In this document: one piece after another, positions 11,901 to 24,000 of the stretch
How the letters are laid out: each line of letters opens with the position of its first letter
How positions within the stretch are numbered: position 1 is the first letter of the stretch
NCBI GenBank assembly: GCA_017311185.1
Contig: JAESUZ010001069.1
Span: forward strand, 194,501 to 258,500
Source: Proteles cristata cristata
Taxonomy: Eukaryota > Chordata > Mammalia > Carnivora > Hyaenidae
Direction: 5' to 3'
DNA: 64,000 nt
Position numbers and translations under genes: made by a program
Notes under the pieces: generated by a model
What the model was told of the DNA's origin: nothing
Seen by the model: the letters and a program-made list of their open reading frames with translations, nothing else
Database searches by the model: none

Positions 11901-14900
11901 GAGCTGGGGATTCCGAGCCACCCAGACTCTGCTGTCGCAGGAAGAGGGCCAGACGAGATGGTGTGGAGGGCCGGGGTACTGTCACCACAGAAGAGGAGTC
12001 AACACTTGGGCTTCCAGGGCCTACAGAGGGAAAAAAAAACCATAAGAGGAATCAAGGAGACAGAGGGCCAGGAGGAGGAAGAAGGCACCTAGGGAGACTA
12101 AGAGAGAAGGCAGTGAAGCAGCAAAGACATGTGACCTATTTAGGCAGCTGATTCTCCACCCTCTAAATTAAGCTTTTCTGCATCCACCACCGCCTCTCAC
12201 CACCCCAACGCCAAAGAAACAATGGAAAATAGAAACAATATATGACTGGAATGAAGAAAAGGAGCAGCTGTGCTCAGAACTAAATTTCTTTGGTGGAGTT
12301 AAGGCATCGACCTCCTCAAAGATGGAAATGCCACTCATGGCTGTCTCCCCCACCCCACCCTAACCCCACCTTCTTGCTAGGCTCCCCAGAACACAGGCCA
12401 TACCCGTGGTGTCCTCCCTTCTCCCTGCCTCTCTGCTAGGCCCACCTCGTGCCCATGAGGCATGCTCTGGACGGGGTGGGCTATGGGCACGATGCCGGCA
12501 ACAGCGTGGGATAAGGGAGAGAAACTTGTCCGCAGCTCGTCCATATAGGTCCACATCACGTACAGCTGGTTTCTGGCTCAGCATCACATGGTTACATGGG
12601 ACAAGATACCTGGGAAAGCAGAAAAAGGGGCACAGGATAGATCAGAAAGGAAGGACAGGACTTGGGAGAACATGAGGCCAATGGAACTACATGGCTAAGC
12701 CATGCTCCACGTGAGCAACCCCAATACAACCCATTGCCCAGCAATGCACAAGGCCTTGAGAGTTCAGGATCAGCCATCCCTCAGCCCTGCCCCCACAGGT
12801 ACCTGAGAACCAGCTGCAGCAGGACATCCTCACAGCTGAGGTTCAGTAGGGTCCTGAAGAGACTCAGAGAGACCATGCAGAGCTGGGGGGGGGGGTGGGG
12901 GAGGAGGGAGGGAGTCACCATAAGAGCTCTCTACCCACCAAGATGTTTACCAAATGGGAACCCTCCCAGCCCCAGGCCCAACCAACCCCTCCTACCTAGA
13001 GTAGCATGTGCACAAGGCCTGGCACATAATAATCATTCAAGTAGTAAATAAATGATCACATGATCTTTATAGGCAAGACATCACTATTCAGATTGGAATG
13101 AACCATGTGTCAGATTCTGTATTTCTACAGACCATACACACGTCAGCAGACTCTCTGGCTACATACCCCTGTCAGCAAAGATTCCAACAGTATGTAATGG
13201 AATGAATACCCATGAAGAAAGACCCTAAGAAATACTGGGACTGAGTGAATGACTAACAGAATGACAGCCACAATATGATAACTAAGTGAATGCCTGTCAG
13301 CAGAGACTGTGGCTGGCTGCATAGTAACTAAATGCCTACCAACAAGAAACCAGAGGGAACCTGGAAGAATCCCAGCTGGGAAGTGGGCGGGGCTGTGAAC
13401 ACGGAGTCTGAGTCACCTCCCCAACACTGATGTATCTCTCAGAAGGTAGAAGAAAGAGAAGCTCAAGTACAGCTGACAGGAAAAGGAAAAAATAGGTGGG
13501 TCCAGAATAGAGGAAACCATTTGTTTTAGAAAATAAGAAGGGTGGTTCTTCTCTGGCTAGGCAAAGAGAGTGGAAGAGAACAAACATAAGTAAGCACTCC
13601 CTCATTCCTCTGAATCCTCACAACACTTTCTCTCTACTTCCCTTATGGCAGGTATACTTGGAGCTCCCTGAAACAACTAATGGGTCTTAGGCCAGAGCAC
13701 CCTGCAGTCTAGGTGCTCATTATTTACTAAATAACTGTGGGAGGATTAAAAGCCAACTGCAATGGGAAAGAAATGAGATAGCAGCTCAGATATTTGGATA
13801 TTTGCATGGATGTTCAGATTTACCCTAAATGATCATTTTAACTAACAATGAAAACATCCACACTCACTGAAAGGTTGTGTGGTAGGTAGAAAAATGGACC
13901 CCCCAAAGATGTCTAGGTCCTAATTTCCAGAACTGCAAGTATTTTACCTTAAGTGACAAAAGGTACTTTGCAGATATGATTATGGTTAAGAAATTTGAGG
14001 TGGGAAGAGTAGCACAGATTATCCAGGAAGGTACAATCCAATCACTTGAGTCCTTAGAAGCGGAAGACCTTTTCCAGCTGGGTCAAAGAGAAATCTGAAG
14101 CTTGAGAGGGACTTGATCCACCAATGATGGCTCTGAGGAGGAAAAGAAGGAGGCTACATACCAAGGAATTTGATTGGCCTCTAGAATCTGGGATGGTCTT
14201 TAGCTGACAGCCAGGAAGAACATGGGAATCTCAGTCCTAGAACTGCAATGAAATAAATTCTACCAGCAACCCTACTGAGCAAGGAAACAGATCCACTCCT
14301 AGAGCCTCCAGAAAGGAACACAGCCCTGACAAACATTTTGATTTTAACCTAATGAGATCTGTGTCAGAGTATGACCTACAGAAATATAACATAATAAATT
14401 TGTGTGTTTTAAGCCACTATGTTTGTGGTGATTTGTTATGACAGCAATGGAAAACTAAAACAGATAGTCAGGCACACAGACTGACTATCCAGCATGATTT
14501 ACTTTAAGCCATAAAAGACAAGCTTAAAGAAGTTCAAAGTCAGGCCAACAGAATCAAGACTAAAAAGGCCAAGCAGTAGAAAGGAAAGCCACTACATGTT
14601 TAACACAGGCAGCCTGACATCAGAAGCAATCTGGTCCTCCAAGAAGCAGGAACCAAGAAGAAATAACTCAAGAACAAGAAGGCTCCTGAGACCAGAGGAC
14701 TAATAAAATTAAATACTAAAGACTAAACACAATGAAAGAGAATTGAAGAAGTGAGGATACAATTAAGACAAAAGCAACATGGATAGAGGCCAACATAGGA
14801 AAAAAAATAAAATAAACCTCAAGAAATAAATTAACTGTCTCAAAACACGAACAGGACATTCCATCAGGTAAATAGATAGAGGACAATGATCTAACTTCAG

Positions 14901-17900
14901 CATGAGAAATTGGTATCTTTGAAAAATTAAAATTTGACATCTATTCCCTACTGATTTTTGCCAATAACTCTTAACTAACCCGGGCATGTATCATGAGAAC
15001 TTTTTGGAATACTATAAAAATACACATGCCCTGCATATTATAATCTAAGAGATATAAGGCTGAGAGCCTAGAAACTGTTGTAGCTGTTGCCATTTTCAAA
15101 TCCTGAAGTGTGCACCTTCTTCAGAAACACTGGTCTAATCAAAGTCAGTGTAGAATACTTCATCCATACCCTTTGTTATTCAGAAACCTCACTTATACAA
15201 AACAGCTATCCCAAAACCTCACCTATTGAGAGGCCTGCTACCAGGTACCTCAAGGTATCTCAATGATCTTCAAGAGTATTCCAGAATCTTTAGTAATCTA
15301 AGAACTTCTATTTTAAATACAAGGACCCAGGGAACTTCAATTATTTGTTATAAGAAGGAAACAAGGATAGTTCCAGAGCTAAATAAATGGTATAAAGTTC
15401 ACGACTAAGCGAATGCTTTATCTCCCTAGAAAGACTCTGGGTCTTTATTACTTGGAAACTACTTACTCCTATTTCATACATATTTCTACTGATTAAAATC
15501 TGAACTGCTTAACATGGTCTACAAGGCAATGCATGACTGAATCTTACCTACCTCTCTACTTTCACCTCATTCCCTTCTCCCCCTTTCTTACTGTACCTCC
15601 AATCTTACTGGTCTTTCACTTCCTCAAATACATTCAGTTCATCCCCATCTCAGGTACTTTGCAAGCTGCATCTTCTGCCCAGACTCTTCTTCCACTTGTT
15701 CCTCAATAGGTGAACTCCCTTGTGACCTTTAGATCTTAGTTCAATGTCCCCTCTGACCACTCTATTACTTTCTAATCACCCTGTTTGGTTTTTTCATAAC
15801 AGTGACCACAATTTTCAATTATTTTATTAATGGGTTTGTGTATCTACCTCCTCTATGAAGAAAGTTCCACGAAGCCAGCAACTATGTCTACCATGTTTAC
15901 CACTTATCCTTAATAGGAGAAAATAGTAATGCCCATAGTGAACATTCAGTAAAAATGTTCAGGAGGAAGGAAAGTTTAAGTAGGTAAGTGGGGAGGTAGG
16001 TGCCCCAAGTTACAGCAGTTCAAATGCGGCAAATCCAAAGGGAAAAAAAATCTAAGCAAATGCAAAACCTGGAGAAGTGATCTCGAGTCACCCACAGCAG
16101 GCCACAGTACAATACACAACTGAAGAGAACCCCAGGCCAGTGCTACATCACAAGTATAGCACAACGGCAAAACCCCTGGTCATGATAAGCAGCCAGTTAT
16201 CCAGAAAAAGTAACTGTGTTCTAGATTCCTATATTAAAAAACAAGGGAGTAGATAAAAATCTACTCCCAAAGTGGTCAAAAGTTTAATAATGGAAAGTAA
16301 AAGCACTCACTTTAAAGTGACTGCTGTAGACAAAGGCCAAAGAAGGGCAGGCACACCCTCCCAGAACAAAGGTCAGAGAGAGAAGATGGCTCACCCAGGT
16401 AAGCCAGGACAGAGGTAGGGGCCATACCCGGGAGTTGCTGCCAATACGGGCAACGAGGGTGTCAAGAATAGTGTGGGTGTCATGCCGGTGTAACAGCAGG
16501 AATCGCAGGAAGGTACGGAGCAAAGCAGGCTCTGAGATACTCCGTAGGAAAAGCTCCAGGTAGGCGGTACTGGCGATCATCTCCTCCACAGAGGTCTGGA
16601 CGAAGGGGAAGGAAAGTTTGGAAATTTAGGGCTTCCCTATACATGTACTGAGTTATTTTCCCCGAGCTCTAAGAAGAAACCAGGAGTAGACAAGGAAAGG
16701 GGGAGCAGTACCCAGCCCACTGCCTCCCACATTGGTCTTGGGATTGGGATCACCACCCCTCAGCCTTGCCACCCATAACTCTCACCTTATGCAGGGCAGG
16801 GCCCATGACAGGCACCAAGAACCCATTATGGATATAATCAACTAGCTGCTTCTGCACCAAAGGGTGAGCCACCTGTAGGGGTGCAAGAGAGAAGGAGGAA
16901 TGTGAGGTGGCCACTGTCTGGAAGGGAATAGAATGGTGCAAGCAGGCACCCCACCCCCAAGATGGCAAAATAGCAAAACTCCAGGGAATGTGGCCCCTTC
17001 CCAGCCCATCTCCCCAGAATGACCAAGGACTAGACCTCCTGGGAAGCGCAATCCCACCTGAATGACTGCATTGCAGAATTCTAGGGAACTCATGAAGAGC
17101 GCAAGGGCTGGCACCCCCAGCCAGTCCTCCCGTCGCAGGCAGTGCCAATCATCCCCTGGAACCTCAATCTTGTGAGGCAGTGAGGAGTACAGGGCACTCA
17201 GCCCTGTGGCCAGCACCTGGGGGCCATCCCCAAGAATAGGTTACCAAAAGCTCAGACAACATATAAAAGGGAACCAGGGAAGCTATTAACTCAGAGTTTT
17301 GATGGGAGTGGGGGAAAGAGCTATTCCCCAAGCAGGTATTTAGTTACCCAATGTGCCAGGACATCACCTGGGAACACTGGCCCATGAAGAACCTTACTAC
17401 CTATTCTGTCCACCTAAGCCCATGTTTCATCCCCACCCCAACTCCAGGTACTGTTTTCAAACCCAGGGGACTACACCTAAAGGAAAAGAATTCAGTACAT
17501 AGCCCCTCCACATCTTCTGAACAGCAAGGTGCTGTCCAGTGTCTATATACCATAGCCCACCCCCCATCCCAGGAGGTGCTGACCGGGCAGAAGTAAGAGT
17601 GATCTGCAATGTAGCGGCCCACAGTGGGACTCCCAGCCGACAGAGCCATGAGCAGGAGTAGGGTGTCACGGGCTTGCTGGCCCAGCGTGCCCTCTCGATG
17701 GACGAAGGGAACGAGGCGAGAAAAGAGGAGAAGGCGGGGGGCAGCTCCAGGCTCAGGAGGTGGCTGCAGGAAGAACTCGAGCAATGAAGGTTCCCGGGCC
17801 AGACACACACACAGCTGGCTAAGAAGTAGCACCAGGCCTTCATCCAGTGCTGGGCTACTGGGCACAGGGCGGCCACAGGCATCCAGCAAGGTCAGCAGAG

Positions 17901-18487
17901 CCTCACGAACTGGACCATGTCGCAATAGTGGCTGGCGAGCTTCACTCACTAGCATCTCAAACAGCTTCAGTTGCTCAGCCCGTCGTTCCTCAACCCCGTC
18001 CCCAAGCTCATCCCATTGAAGCTGCCAAACCAACACACGGGTTAGCAGGTCCTCACGCAAAGCAAATTCCAGCAAGGGCCCAGGGGCCATGGGGGCCGAG
18101 GGGACAGCACGATCTTCTACCAGCAGTGTCAACATTTGGTAAGTGTGGTTGCGCACAGCACTGAGATCATCTGCACCTCCAGGAGCTGCCCGAGGGCCTT
18201 GCCGCTCCAGGATTCGCACTACCTGGAGAAACAGAAGATAGAAGGAATCTAAGATGATATGATGACTAAATGGGATGGTGAGAGAGAACAGAAGGTTAGG
18301 AGAACTCAGGCAGCCAGTGGATTAGGCCATTTGGCATAGAATCTCCTACCTGGGACCAGTGATTCTTGAAGACCATGAGGCAGGTCTCAGGGTCAGCCAT
18401 GACAGGGGTCTGCAGACTGGACCCCTGAGGTACACGGTGCCCAGGGCCCCGGGAGGCCAATCTGCTCAGCCAGTTCATCCTCTCCAT
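5546..18487 (-). CDS. FHIP1B: FHIP1B (FAM160A2), FHF complex subunit HOOK-interacting protein 1B, complete, 11 coding exons
   Basis: Coding exons on the minus strand are complement(join(5546..5907, 8317..8479, 8637..8815, 11244..12020, 12446..12609, 12803..12882, 16428..16595, 16786..16872, 17058..17216, 17584..18222, 18350..18487)), 2916 nt, 971 aa, close to the human 972-aa isoform. Known role: with AKTIP/FTS and Hook proteins it forms the FHF complex, which attaches dynein to early endosomes. From sequence: helical, leucine-rich N-terminal half (residues about 47-480, the FHIP/RAI16-like region); a low-complexity, proline- and acid-rich linker in the 777-nt exon (about 480-737, with GEGEEEELG and PLEEEEAYESF); then a conserved C-terminal helical part ending FGPLNP. 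No signal peptide or membrane segment. The start MERMNWLSR follows the human N-terminus. The upstream frame stays open but has no ATG. Confidence 0.95.
5908..8316. other. FHIP1B intron 10, plus-strand L2-type remnants
   Basis: C/T-rich sequence with several decayed L2 3' portions on the plus strand (for example ctgtaccaaagaccatggct near 7490 and gtcccctggacaaaagaat near 7965). I see no gene. Confidence 0.5.
8317..8479 (-). CDS. FHIP1B: FHIP1B coding exon 10
   Basis: The exon has 163 nt, from VLGSVKNKI to RRSDPL plus one base. The acceptor is cttcatag and the donor ctag|gtgagg. Confidence 0.92.
8637..8815 (-). CDS. FHIP1B: FHIP1B coding exon 9
   Basis: The exon has 179 nt, from GPFMAVLFAK to VKSLLQ. 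The acceptor is ccccag and the donor cag|gtgtgc. A short ATGC run in the intron (about 8617-8629) sits just beyond the donor. Confidence 0.92.
8816..11243. other. FHIP1B intron 8
   Basis: It holds a plus-strand MIR remnant (about 9030-9215) and a (GTTT)n run at 10401-10421. The rest is unassigned sequence without coding signs. Confidence 0.5.
11244..12020 (-). CDS. FHIP1B: FHIP1B coding exon 8, acidic/proline-rich linker
   Basis: This is the largest exon, 777 nt. It runs from GPGSPSVDSS to LPSQPFT plus one base. It holds a basic patch (TKKRSLLPEE), poly-acidic stretches and many Pro/Gly residues, so it probably encodes a disordered linker. The donor is actg|gtaagc. Confidence 0.93.
12021..12445. 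other. FHIP1B intron 7
   Basis: This is unique-looking intronic sequence with an A-run next to the acceptor. No feature is recognised. Confidence 0.5.
12446..12609 (-). CDS. FHIP1B: FHIP1B coding exon 7
   Basis: The exon has 164 nt. It completes the Arg codon, then reads YLVPCNHVM to EHASWAR plus one base. The acceptor is ttcccag and the donor gag|gtgggc. Confidence 0.92.
12803..12882 (-). CDS. FHIP1B: FHIP1B coding exon 6
   Basis: The exon has 80 nt, from LCMVSLSLF to LLQLVL plus two bases of an Arg codon. The acceptor is preceded by a run of C on the coding strand (the G-run at 12885-12895). The donor is cag|gtacct. Confidence 0.9.
13885..14462 (-). mobile_element. Old mammalian interspersed repeat, family not assigned
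   Basis: It runs from atggaccccccaaagatgtc to taagccactatgtttgtggt ... ggaaaactaaaacag. The latter end is the reverse complement form of the start of the element at 52117, so both are copies of one old family in opposite orientation. Confidence 0.5.
15490..15960 (+). mobile_element. L2 LINE remnant
   Basis: It shows the typical L2 3' order: acatggtctacaaggcaatg, then the C/T-rich part, then cttgtgacctttagatctta and a tail with the cacgaagccagcaactatgt-type ending. Confidence 0.6.
16428..16595 (-). CDS. FHIP1B: FHIP1B coding exon 5
   Basis: The exon has 168 nt, phase 0, from TSVEEMIAS to RIGSNSR. The acceptor is cgtccag and the donor cgg|gtatgg. Confidence 0.92.
16786..16872 (-). CDS. FHIP1B: FHIP1B coding exon 4
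   Basis: The exon has 87 nt, phase 0, from VAHPLVQKQ to MGPALHK. The acceptor is cctacag and the donor aag|gtgaga. Confidence 0.92.
17058..17216 (-). CDS. FHIP1B: FHIP1B coding exon 3
   Basis: The exon has 159 nt, phase 0, from VLATGLSAL to FCNAVIQ. The acceptor is cccccag and the donor cag|gtggga. Confidence 0.92.
17217..17583. other. FHIP1B intron 2
   Basis: Short intron, no repeat or other feature recognised. Confidence 0.5.
17584..18222 (-). CDS. FHIP1B: FHIP1B coding exon 2
   Basis: The exon has 639 nt, phase 0 at both ends, and starts VVRILERQG and ends SYFCP. It contains the leucine-rich helical repeats LLTLLDACGR and LVLLLSQLCV. The acceptor is tctccag and the donor ccg|gtcagc. Confidence 0.93.
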
Positions 18488-18670
18488 GAGGCAGGCTGGG
18501 CAGGGCCAGTGGCCAGAGGGCCACACTATGAGAATTTGCCAGCTGGCAGCTTTCTCCACTTGTGTCTCTAGTCTGCTTCATCCGGTCTGCAGGAACCAGT
18601 AGCTGGCCATGGAGCCAGAAGATACACCAGGCTGGAATAGTGAACCTAGAGGTCACGGCGCAGTCCAGAC
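18350..18670 (-). CDS. FHIP1B: FHIP1B first coding exon (codes 18350-18487; 18488-18670 is 5' untranslated)
   Basis: ATG is at 18487-18485, with 46 codons to ..KNHWSQ, and the donor is cag|gtaggag. The likely acceptor of this exon is tttgcag|gtctgg, placing its 5' edge at 18670. Another ATG three codons in (MERM) is also conserved. Confidence 0.85.
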
Positions 18671-18839
18671 CTGCAAATCTAATTCAAAAAGAAAGAGAAA
18701 GGAAGAGATGAACATGAGTTTGCCTCTCTCCATTACCCAACAGGAAGAACTCAGAGCCACCAAACCACTGAAACGTCCACACACATGTGTACACACAAAG
18801 CATCTTAAGTGTAATGTGTTTAAAACAGAACTACCACCA

Positions 18840-19610
18840 AACCTGTCACTCTTCCCAGCCTTCTCCATCTCAAGAACAGATACCAACATTCACCTACATG
18901 TTCAGGCCAAAAACTTGGGCATCAACCTCTTTCCTTCTTTTCCTTAATTTCAATGTCCAGTTTATCAGCAAACGCTATCACCTATACCCTCAAAGCATGT
19001 CTTACTATTGCAATAACTTCCAATCTTGTCTCCATGCTTCCAGACTTGCTTCCTCCTCCCCTGACAGTCTATTCTACACAAAGTAACCAGAGTGATATTT
19101 TTAAAACCTAACTTATGTTACATGTCTCTTCTCCTGAATACCCCCGTGATTTCCCATCACATTAGTAATAATCCAAATTCCTTACCTTGGCCTCTGGGTA
19201 CTTTATGATCTAATCTGTATTAACTTCCTACCATCTTCCTCCTCACTCATACTTTACTCATGCAGGCCTTCTAGAATACTCTCTATTCTCTGGGCCTGGA
19301 GTGCTCTTCCCCCAATCTTCACATTGTTCATATCATTCCATTTTTTTCTAAAGCTGTCTCCTCAGAGAGGCCTACTTAATAATATCTAAATAGTACACCT
19401 TCCCATCTTCACTCTCTAGCTTCCTAATCTTCCTTCCTTCTTAGCAGTTTTCACTATCTAAAAATATTTATTTGTTTATTTATTTGTCTAGCTTCCACCA
19501 GAATGTAAGCTCGCTGAAGGCAAGGTTTGTGTATTTTTTTACTGTTGTATCCCCAGTACCTAGAGCAATACCTAGGGAGTCAGTAAATATTTGCTGAATG
19601 TATGAATGCT
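18840..19610 (+). mobile_element. L2 LINE, fairly long 3' portion
   Basis: It has the L2 landmarks in order: cagtttatcagcaaacgcta, gagtgatatttttaaaacct, cttaccttggcctctgggta, tgggcctggagtgctcttcc, gaatgtaagctcgctgaagg, and the end tcagtaaatatttgctgaat. Confidence 0.75.
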
Positions 19611-19659
19611 TAAGGGAATGAATGAATAAACAAATGAATGAAGGAACAAGAAACCCAGT

Positions 19660-19762
19660 CTTGGGTGTCTGGCTGGCTTAGTCAGTAGAGTATGCAACTC
19701 TTGGTCTCAGGATTGTGAGTTTCAGCCTCACACTGGGTATAGACATTACTTAAAAATAAAAG
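19660..19762 (+). mobile_element. Older carnivore tRNA-derived SINE (CAN-SINE)
   Basis: A short form, cttgggtgtctggctggctt ... ttgtgagtttcagcctcaca ... ttacttaaaaataaaag, lacking the long felid 3' body. Its A-rich tail has expanded into the GGAA repeat that follows. Confidence 0.7.
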
Positions 19763-19857
19763 GAAGGAAGGAAGGAAGGAAGGAAGGAAGGAAGGAAGGA
19801 AGGAAAGGAGGGAGGAAAGGAGGGAGGAAGGGAGGGAGGAAGGGAGGGAGGGAGGAA
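19761..19857. repeat. (GGAA)n / (GGGA)n simple repeat
   Basis: About 97 bp of aagg and gagg units seeded from the SINE tail. Confidence 0.9.
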
Positions 19858-20812
19858 CCCAATCTTGATCTGACTCCAACCCTCTAAGACTACTGAGGAA
19901 GAAATTTTTTTCTACCTATCACAGTCCTAGAAGCCCACCCAGTAGGAAATAACCCAAGAGACCCTTAACTAGCTGAACACTCTTAAGTGGTAGAAATCCA
20001 GAGCCAACCAAAAGAGCAGAACAATTTTCATTCCAGCAACGAACATAGGGACACATTCCCAAAAACACACATATACCCCACTCCTGCCAGATAGAGCCAA
20101 CACTCACTCCTGGGGATATGACATGACACCCTCACTAGGGAAAGGGAAAAAGTACCAAAATAGCTGTTGGCCTAGACCATGGCTCACAGCTCCTTCTCCA
20201 TCACACCCCTCACCCCCTCAGCAGTATTATCTCTCACAAGTAAAAAAAACTTCAGAGGAAAGGCGTGGTTCAGTTGTCCTTCCTCTTTAAGCTCAACAAA
20301 GGCCGAAGGAACCCAGAGATCTGGCAACAGCCCCACACTTAGCCCTTGGGTTATGTTACCACCATCCCTTCCACCCAGATACTCTCTCTTACCGTAACCA
20401 CCAACTCACAACTAAAGGAAGGTAGCAACTATACTTAAGGAAACCTTCTGTAGAATAGGAGACAGTCTTATAAAGGGCAGGTCAAACCTAAACAGCAGGC
20501 AGGGCTCACTCACTGTACATCCATACTGATATGTATGAAGTGTTCCACAAAATAATCAATGCAAATACAAAGACAGATAAAAGCGGTTGGAGGGGAGCAT
20601 AAACAAAACCTCCAATGAGTATTATAAACAGAGGTATTTACAAAAGTGTCACAGGAATCTGAAAGAAAACAAGTAATTCTGCCTGCAAGACTGTAACAGG
20701 ATTTCAGAAAAGAGAAGACTTCTAACTTAAATCTTTAACAACTGAGATATTGGCAACAAAGAGAGCAGAGGAAAAGGCCTTCATACTAAAAACAGTTATG
20801 TACAGAGGCACC

Positions 20813-21017
20813 TGGGTGGCTCAGTCAGTTAAGGGTCTGACCTTTGGCTCAGGTCATAATCTCATGGTTCATGGGTTCAAGCCCCATGTTGGGTCTGTGC
20901 TAACAGCTCAGAGCCTAGAGTCTGCTTCTGTGTCTCCCTCTCTCTCTGTGACTCTACTGCTAGTACTCAGTCTCTCTCAAAATTAAACATTAATAAAAAT
21001 TCTTTTAATTAAAAAAA
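20813..21017 (+). mobile_element. Felid tRNA-Lys SINE, aged
   Basis: It shows cacctgggtggctcagtcag, a B-box-like gggttcaagcccc, a CT-rich part and an A-rich tail. Many CpGs have decayed. Confidence 0.85.
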
Positions 21018-24000
21018 CCAGTATGTAAAAAAATATGGCACTATGAAAGAACAACACAAATTTGAAAAAACAGTTCCAAGTTTGGGATGGCATAATTACA
21101 GACTACTTAGAAAAAAGAGAAACAATACGGAGTTGAAGGGTAAATATAGGTGAAGGTTATAATCAGTACTGAATCAGGCTAATGAGTTTGCGTTTTATCT
21201 ATTGACACCCCAGAAACAAAAAAAGATTTTTTAGACAAGGAAATGACAAGATCAAATTTGCCTTTAAAAATATGTCAGATTGTGGTATAATACGGTGGAG
21301 CAGAGAGTCACATGGCAGATGAATAAGGTGGTAAGAGCAGGATTAGAAAAGATAAATCTGAGATTCACCTTTATCTTAGCATGTCCCACTTGATAATAAA
21401 ATTATTTACACCTGTAACATCTCTGCCAATAACACCAACCTCCTTCAGAAGTGACCACTATCATTCATTCTTTGCAATTACAGTGCCAACACTGTGCCTG
21501 GCATTCAGAAATGCTTGTGTAACTGAACACTAAATTAAAACTAATTACAGCTAACATATATTGAGCACTTACTATGTGCCAGGCTTTATTCTAAGTAGCA
21601 TATATAGTAAACCTCTAGATGTACTACTGTTACCTCCATTTTACACATAAGAAAATCAAAGCCGAGAAAGGTTAAATATACCGTAAAGTTAGCCAGCTAA
21701 TAAGTAGCAAGATTGGAATGGAAATGCAGATAATCTGCCTCCACATTTAATGTAGGGATGAAGTAGAAGCAACAAGACCTGATAAATGAATGGAAGATAA
21801 GAGAAGACTCAGATATGAAATATAAGAGATTCAGTAAAAGATGATGCTAAACAAGCAAGGAACACATAACAAAGGGAGCAGTGTTTTAGAAAAAAGGATG
21901 AATACAGTCTTGGATATCTTAGGCTTTGAGACACCTATAGGATATCCATGATGTCCAGAAAGCAAACAGAAATACAATCCTAGTCTTTCTCAAGAGAGAA
22001 ATCAAGACTAGGGACACACATCCAGGAGTCAACAACTAATTGGTGGTAAATGAAGCTACGGAGAGGGACGGAATCATCCAAAGACATCAGCAGATCCTGA
22101 AAGGAACCAAGGGTGACATTCTGGGGAAAACGAGAAACTAGGAAAACAAGAGGAGGTGTTTTTGAAGACTGTGAAGGTAGTCAGAAATGAAAGGAAAAAT
22201 CCAAGAAATAATGATAATCTAGAAATCAAGGAACGGAAGTTTCAAGAAACTAGAGATTGCCATAAGATATCGTCTACAGACAGACTAAGTAGAATGAAGA
22301 TTGAAAACAGTCAGTTTTAACAATCAAGTTTTCAATAAACTTAGGAAAGTAATTAGTTAAAAAAGAACTACTAGGAGCCAAAGAAATGTAAAATGCAATT
22401 ATCAGGAAAGTCAGTAACACAGAAGGATGCAAACAGGGCAACAGCTTAAAGAAACTAGGAGGGGTTGGAGGTGGGAAGTCAAGAAAAAGAGTTTTTCTTG
22501 TTTGGTTTTGCTTTATTTTAGGATGGGGAGTCTCAAGGCTGTTTGTCAAGTGAGGAAAAGAACTAAGAAGAAAGTAACAGGCTGTGGATACATAGGATGG
22601 GGATAATAGACAGAAAAATCAGGTATAGGACTAGTCTGAGAAAAAGAAGTATATCAATTCTCTGAGGAGGAAAATAGTAATAAAAGATGGGTGCCAGTTC
22701 AGGTAAATCTGAAATCTGAAAAAGGGAAGCTAATATCTACCACCACCCCACCACCTACCTAATCTTCTCTCACTCACTCCCCCAAAAGAGTTGGGGTGGG
22801 GAAGAAGAGGTAGGAGTGAGAAGGTGGTAGAGGCACAGAAGAGATGATCAGTCTTGCACACATGGTTTCCTATAAATCATCAACCAGTCATACAGACTGG
22901 GAGCTACCAGCAGCAGGGATGTACTGAAGAGGTACTTATTTGTCTGCCCAAGTACCAAAGGTATCAAATAAGCATGGGATGGGGAAGGCAAAGCCAACAG
23001 TTGAGAATACTAATAAGAAATGTCCTCTTCTACTAGCTTTCTTGCTGTTATTAGCCCTGGGATACCGCATTATCCCTTGTTGGTTTCCTTAAACTCTGCC
23101 TATACCCTATAATCCCTTTATTAAATTCTTACCAAACCAAATGTGTTCAATCTGCCCCCATGAGGACCCTGAATGATAGAAGAGTATTTATTATTGCTTA
23201 CAGAATGCTTTCTCAATCATATCTCATTTGAGCACTGAAAGTAAATAGAGGCCCTAAGGTCAAGTAAGAGTAACACAAAGTAGTAGGTAAAGCAGGAGCT
23301 CCAGTGTCCCTCAAAGAAAGGTTTGAATCTCAGTCCACCATTTCCCAGTTGCATGACCTTAAAAAAATCACTTCACACATTGGAGCCTCAAGTTTCCATA
23401 TCTATAAATTCGTGATCAAATAAGTGTTGTTACTGTTTTAAAAATTAAATAATGTATGTAAAAAAAAATTAAATACGTAGCACACCAAGCATATAAAGCA
23501 GCTGCTCTGTAAATGGCATTTTCCTTTGCCCCTTCCCTCTCCTGATCCGATCTGACCAAGGTATCCTCACCTCTGACTGAGAGGGAAGATCTAACCTGCT
23601 CTGACCTGTCCATCCTCACCACTTCACACTCCTATCCTGGTGAGTAGAAGACAAGCCAAACATCCAGTCTCAGCAAAGTAAAGCTTTATCATGGCCAAAA
23701 CTAAACTGCCTTTAGCTCCTAGGACTCATTTCCAAAGATTAACGACCAATTCCTACCTCGCAATATAACTGGAAAGCCCACTTCCGCTTTATTACTTGAC
23801 CAACAAAGGGCATTGCTCACAAACTCAAGAGAGGCTAGCCTCCAAGACCTTTCTTCATCCCTCCCCATCCCCAACTCTTCTCAAAGATCTCAAAAAGAAG
23901 AGCCATACTGAAATCAGTGTCTCAGAACCCAGAAGCTAACACTTAACCTGGGCCCCCTTCACAAACTGCAAAAATACAAAATGAGACCATAGCTTTGTGT

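Larger units (their letters stand above)
12883..16427. other. FHIP1B intron 5
   Basis: It contains a decayed interspersed repeat (about 13885-14462), a plus-strand L2 remnant (about 15490-15960) and otherwise unassigned AT-rich sequence. Confidence 0.5.
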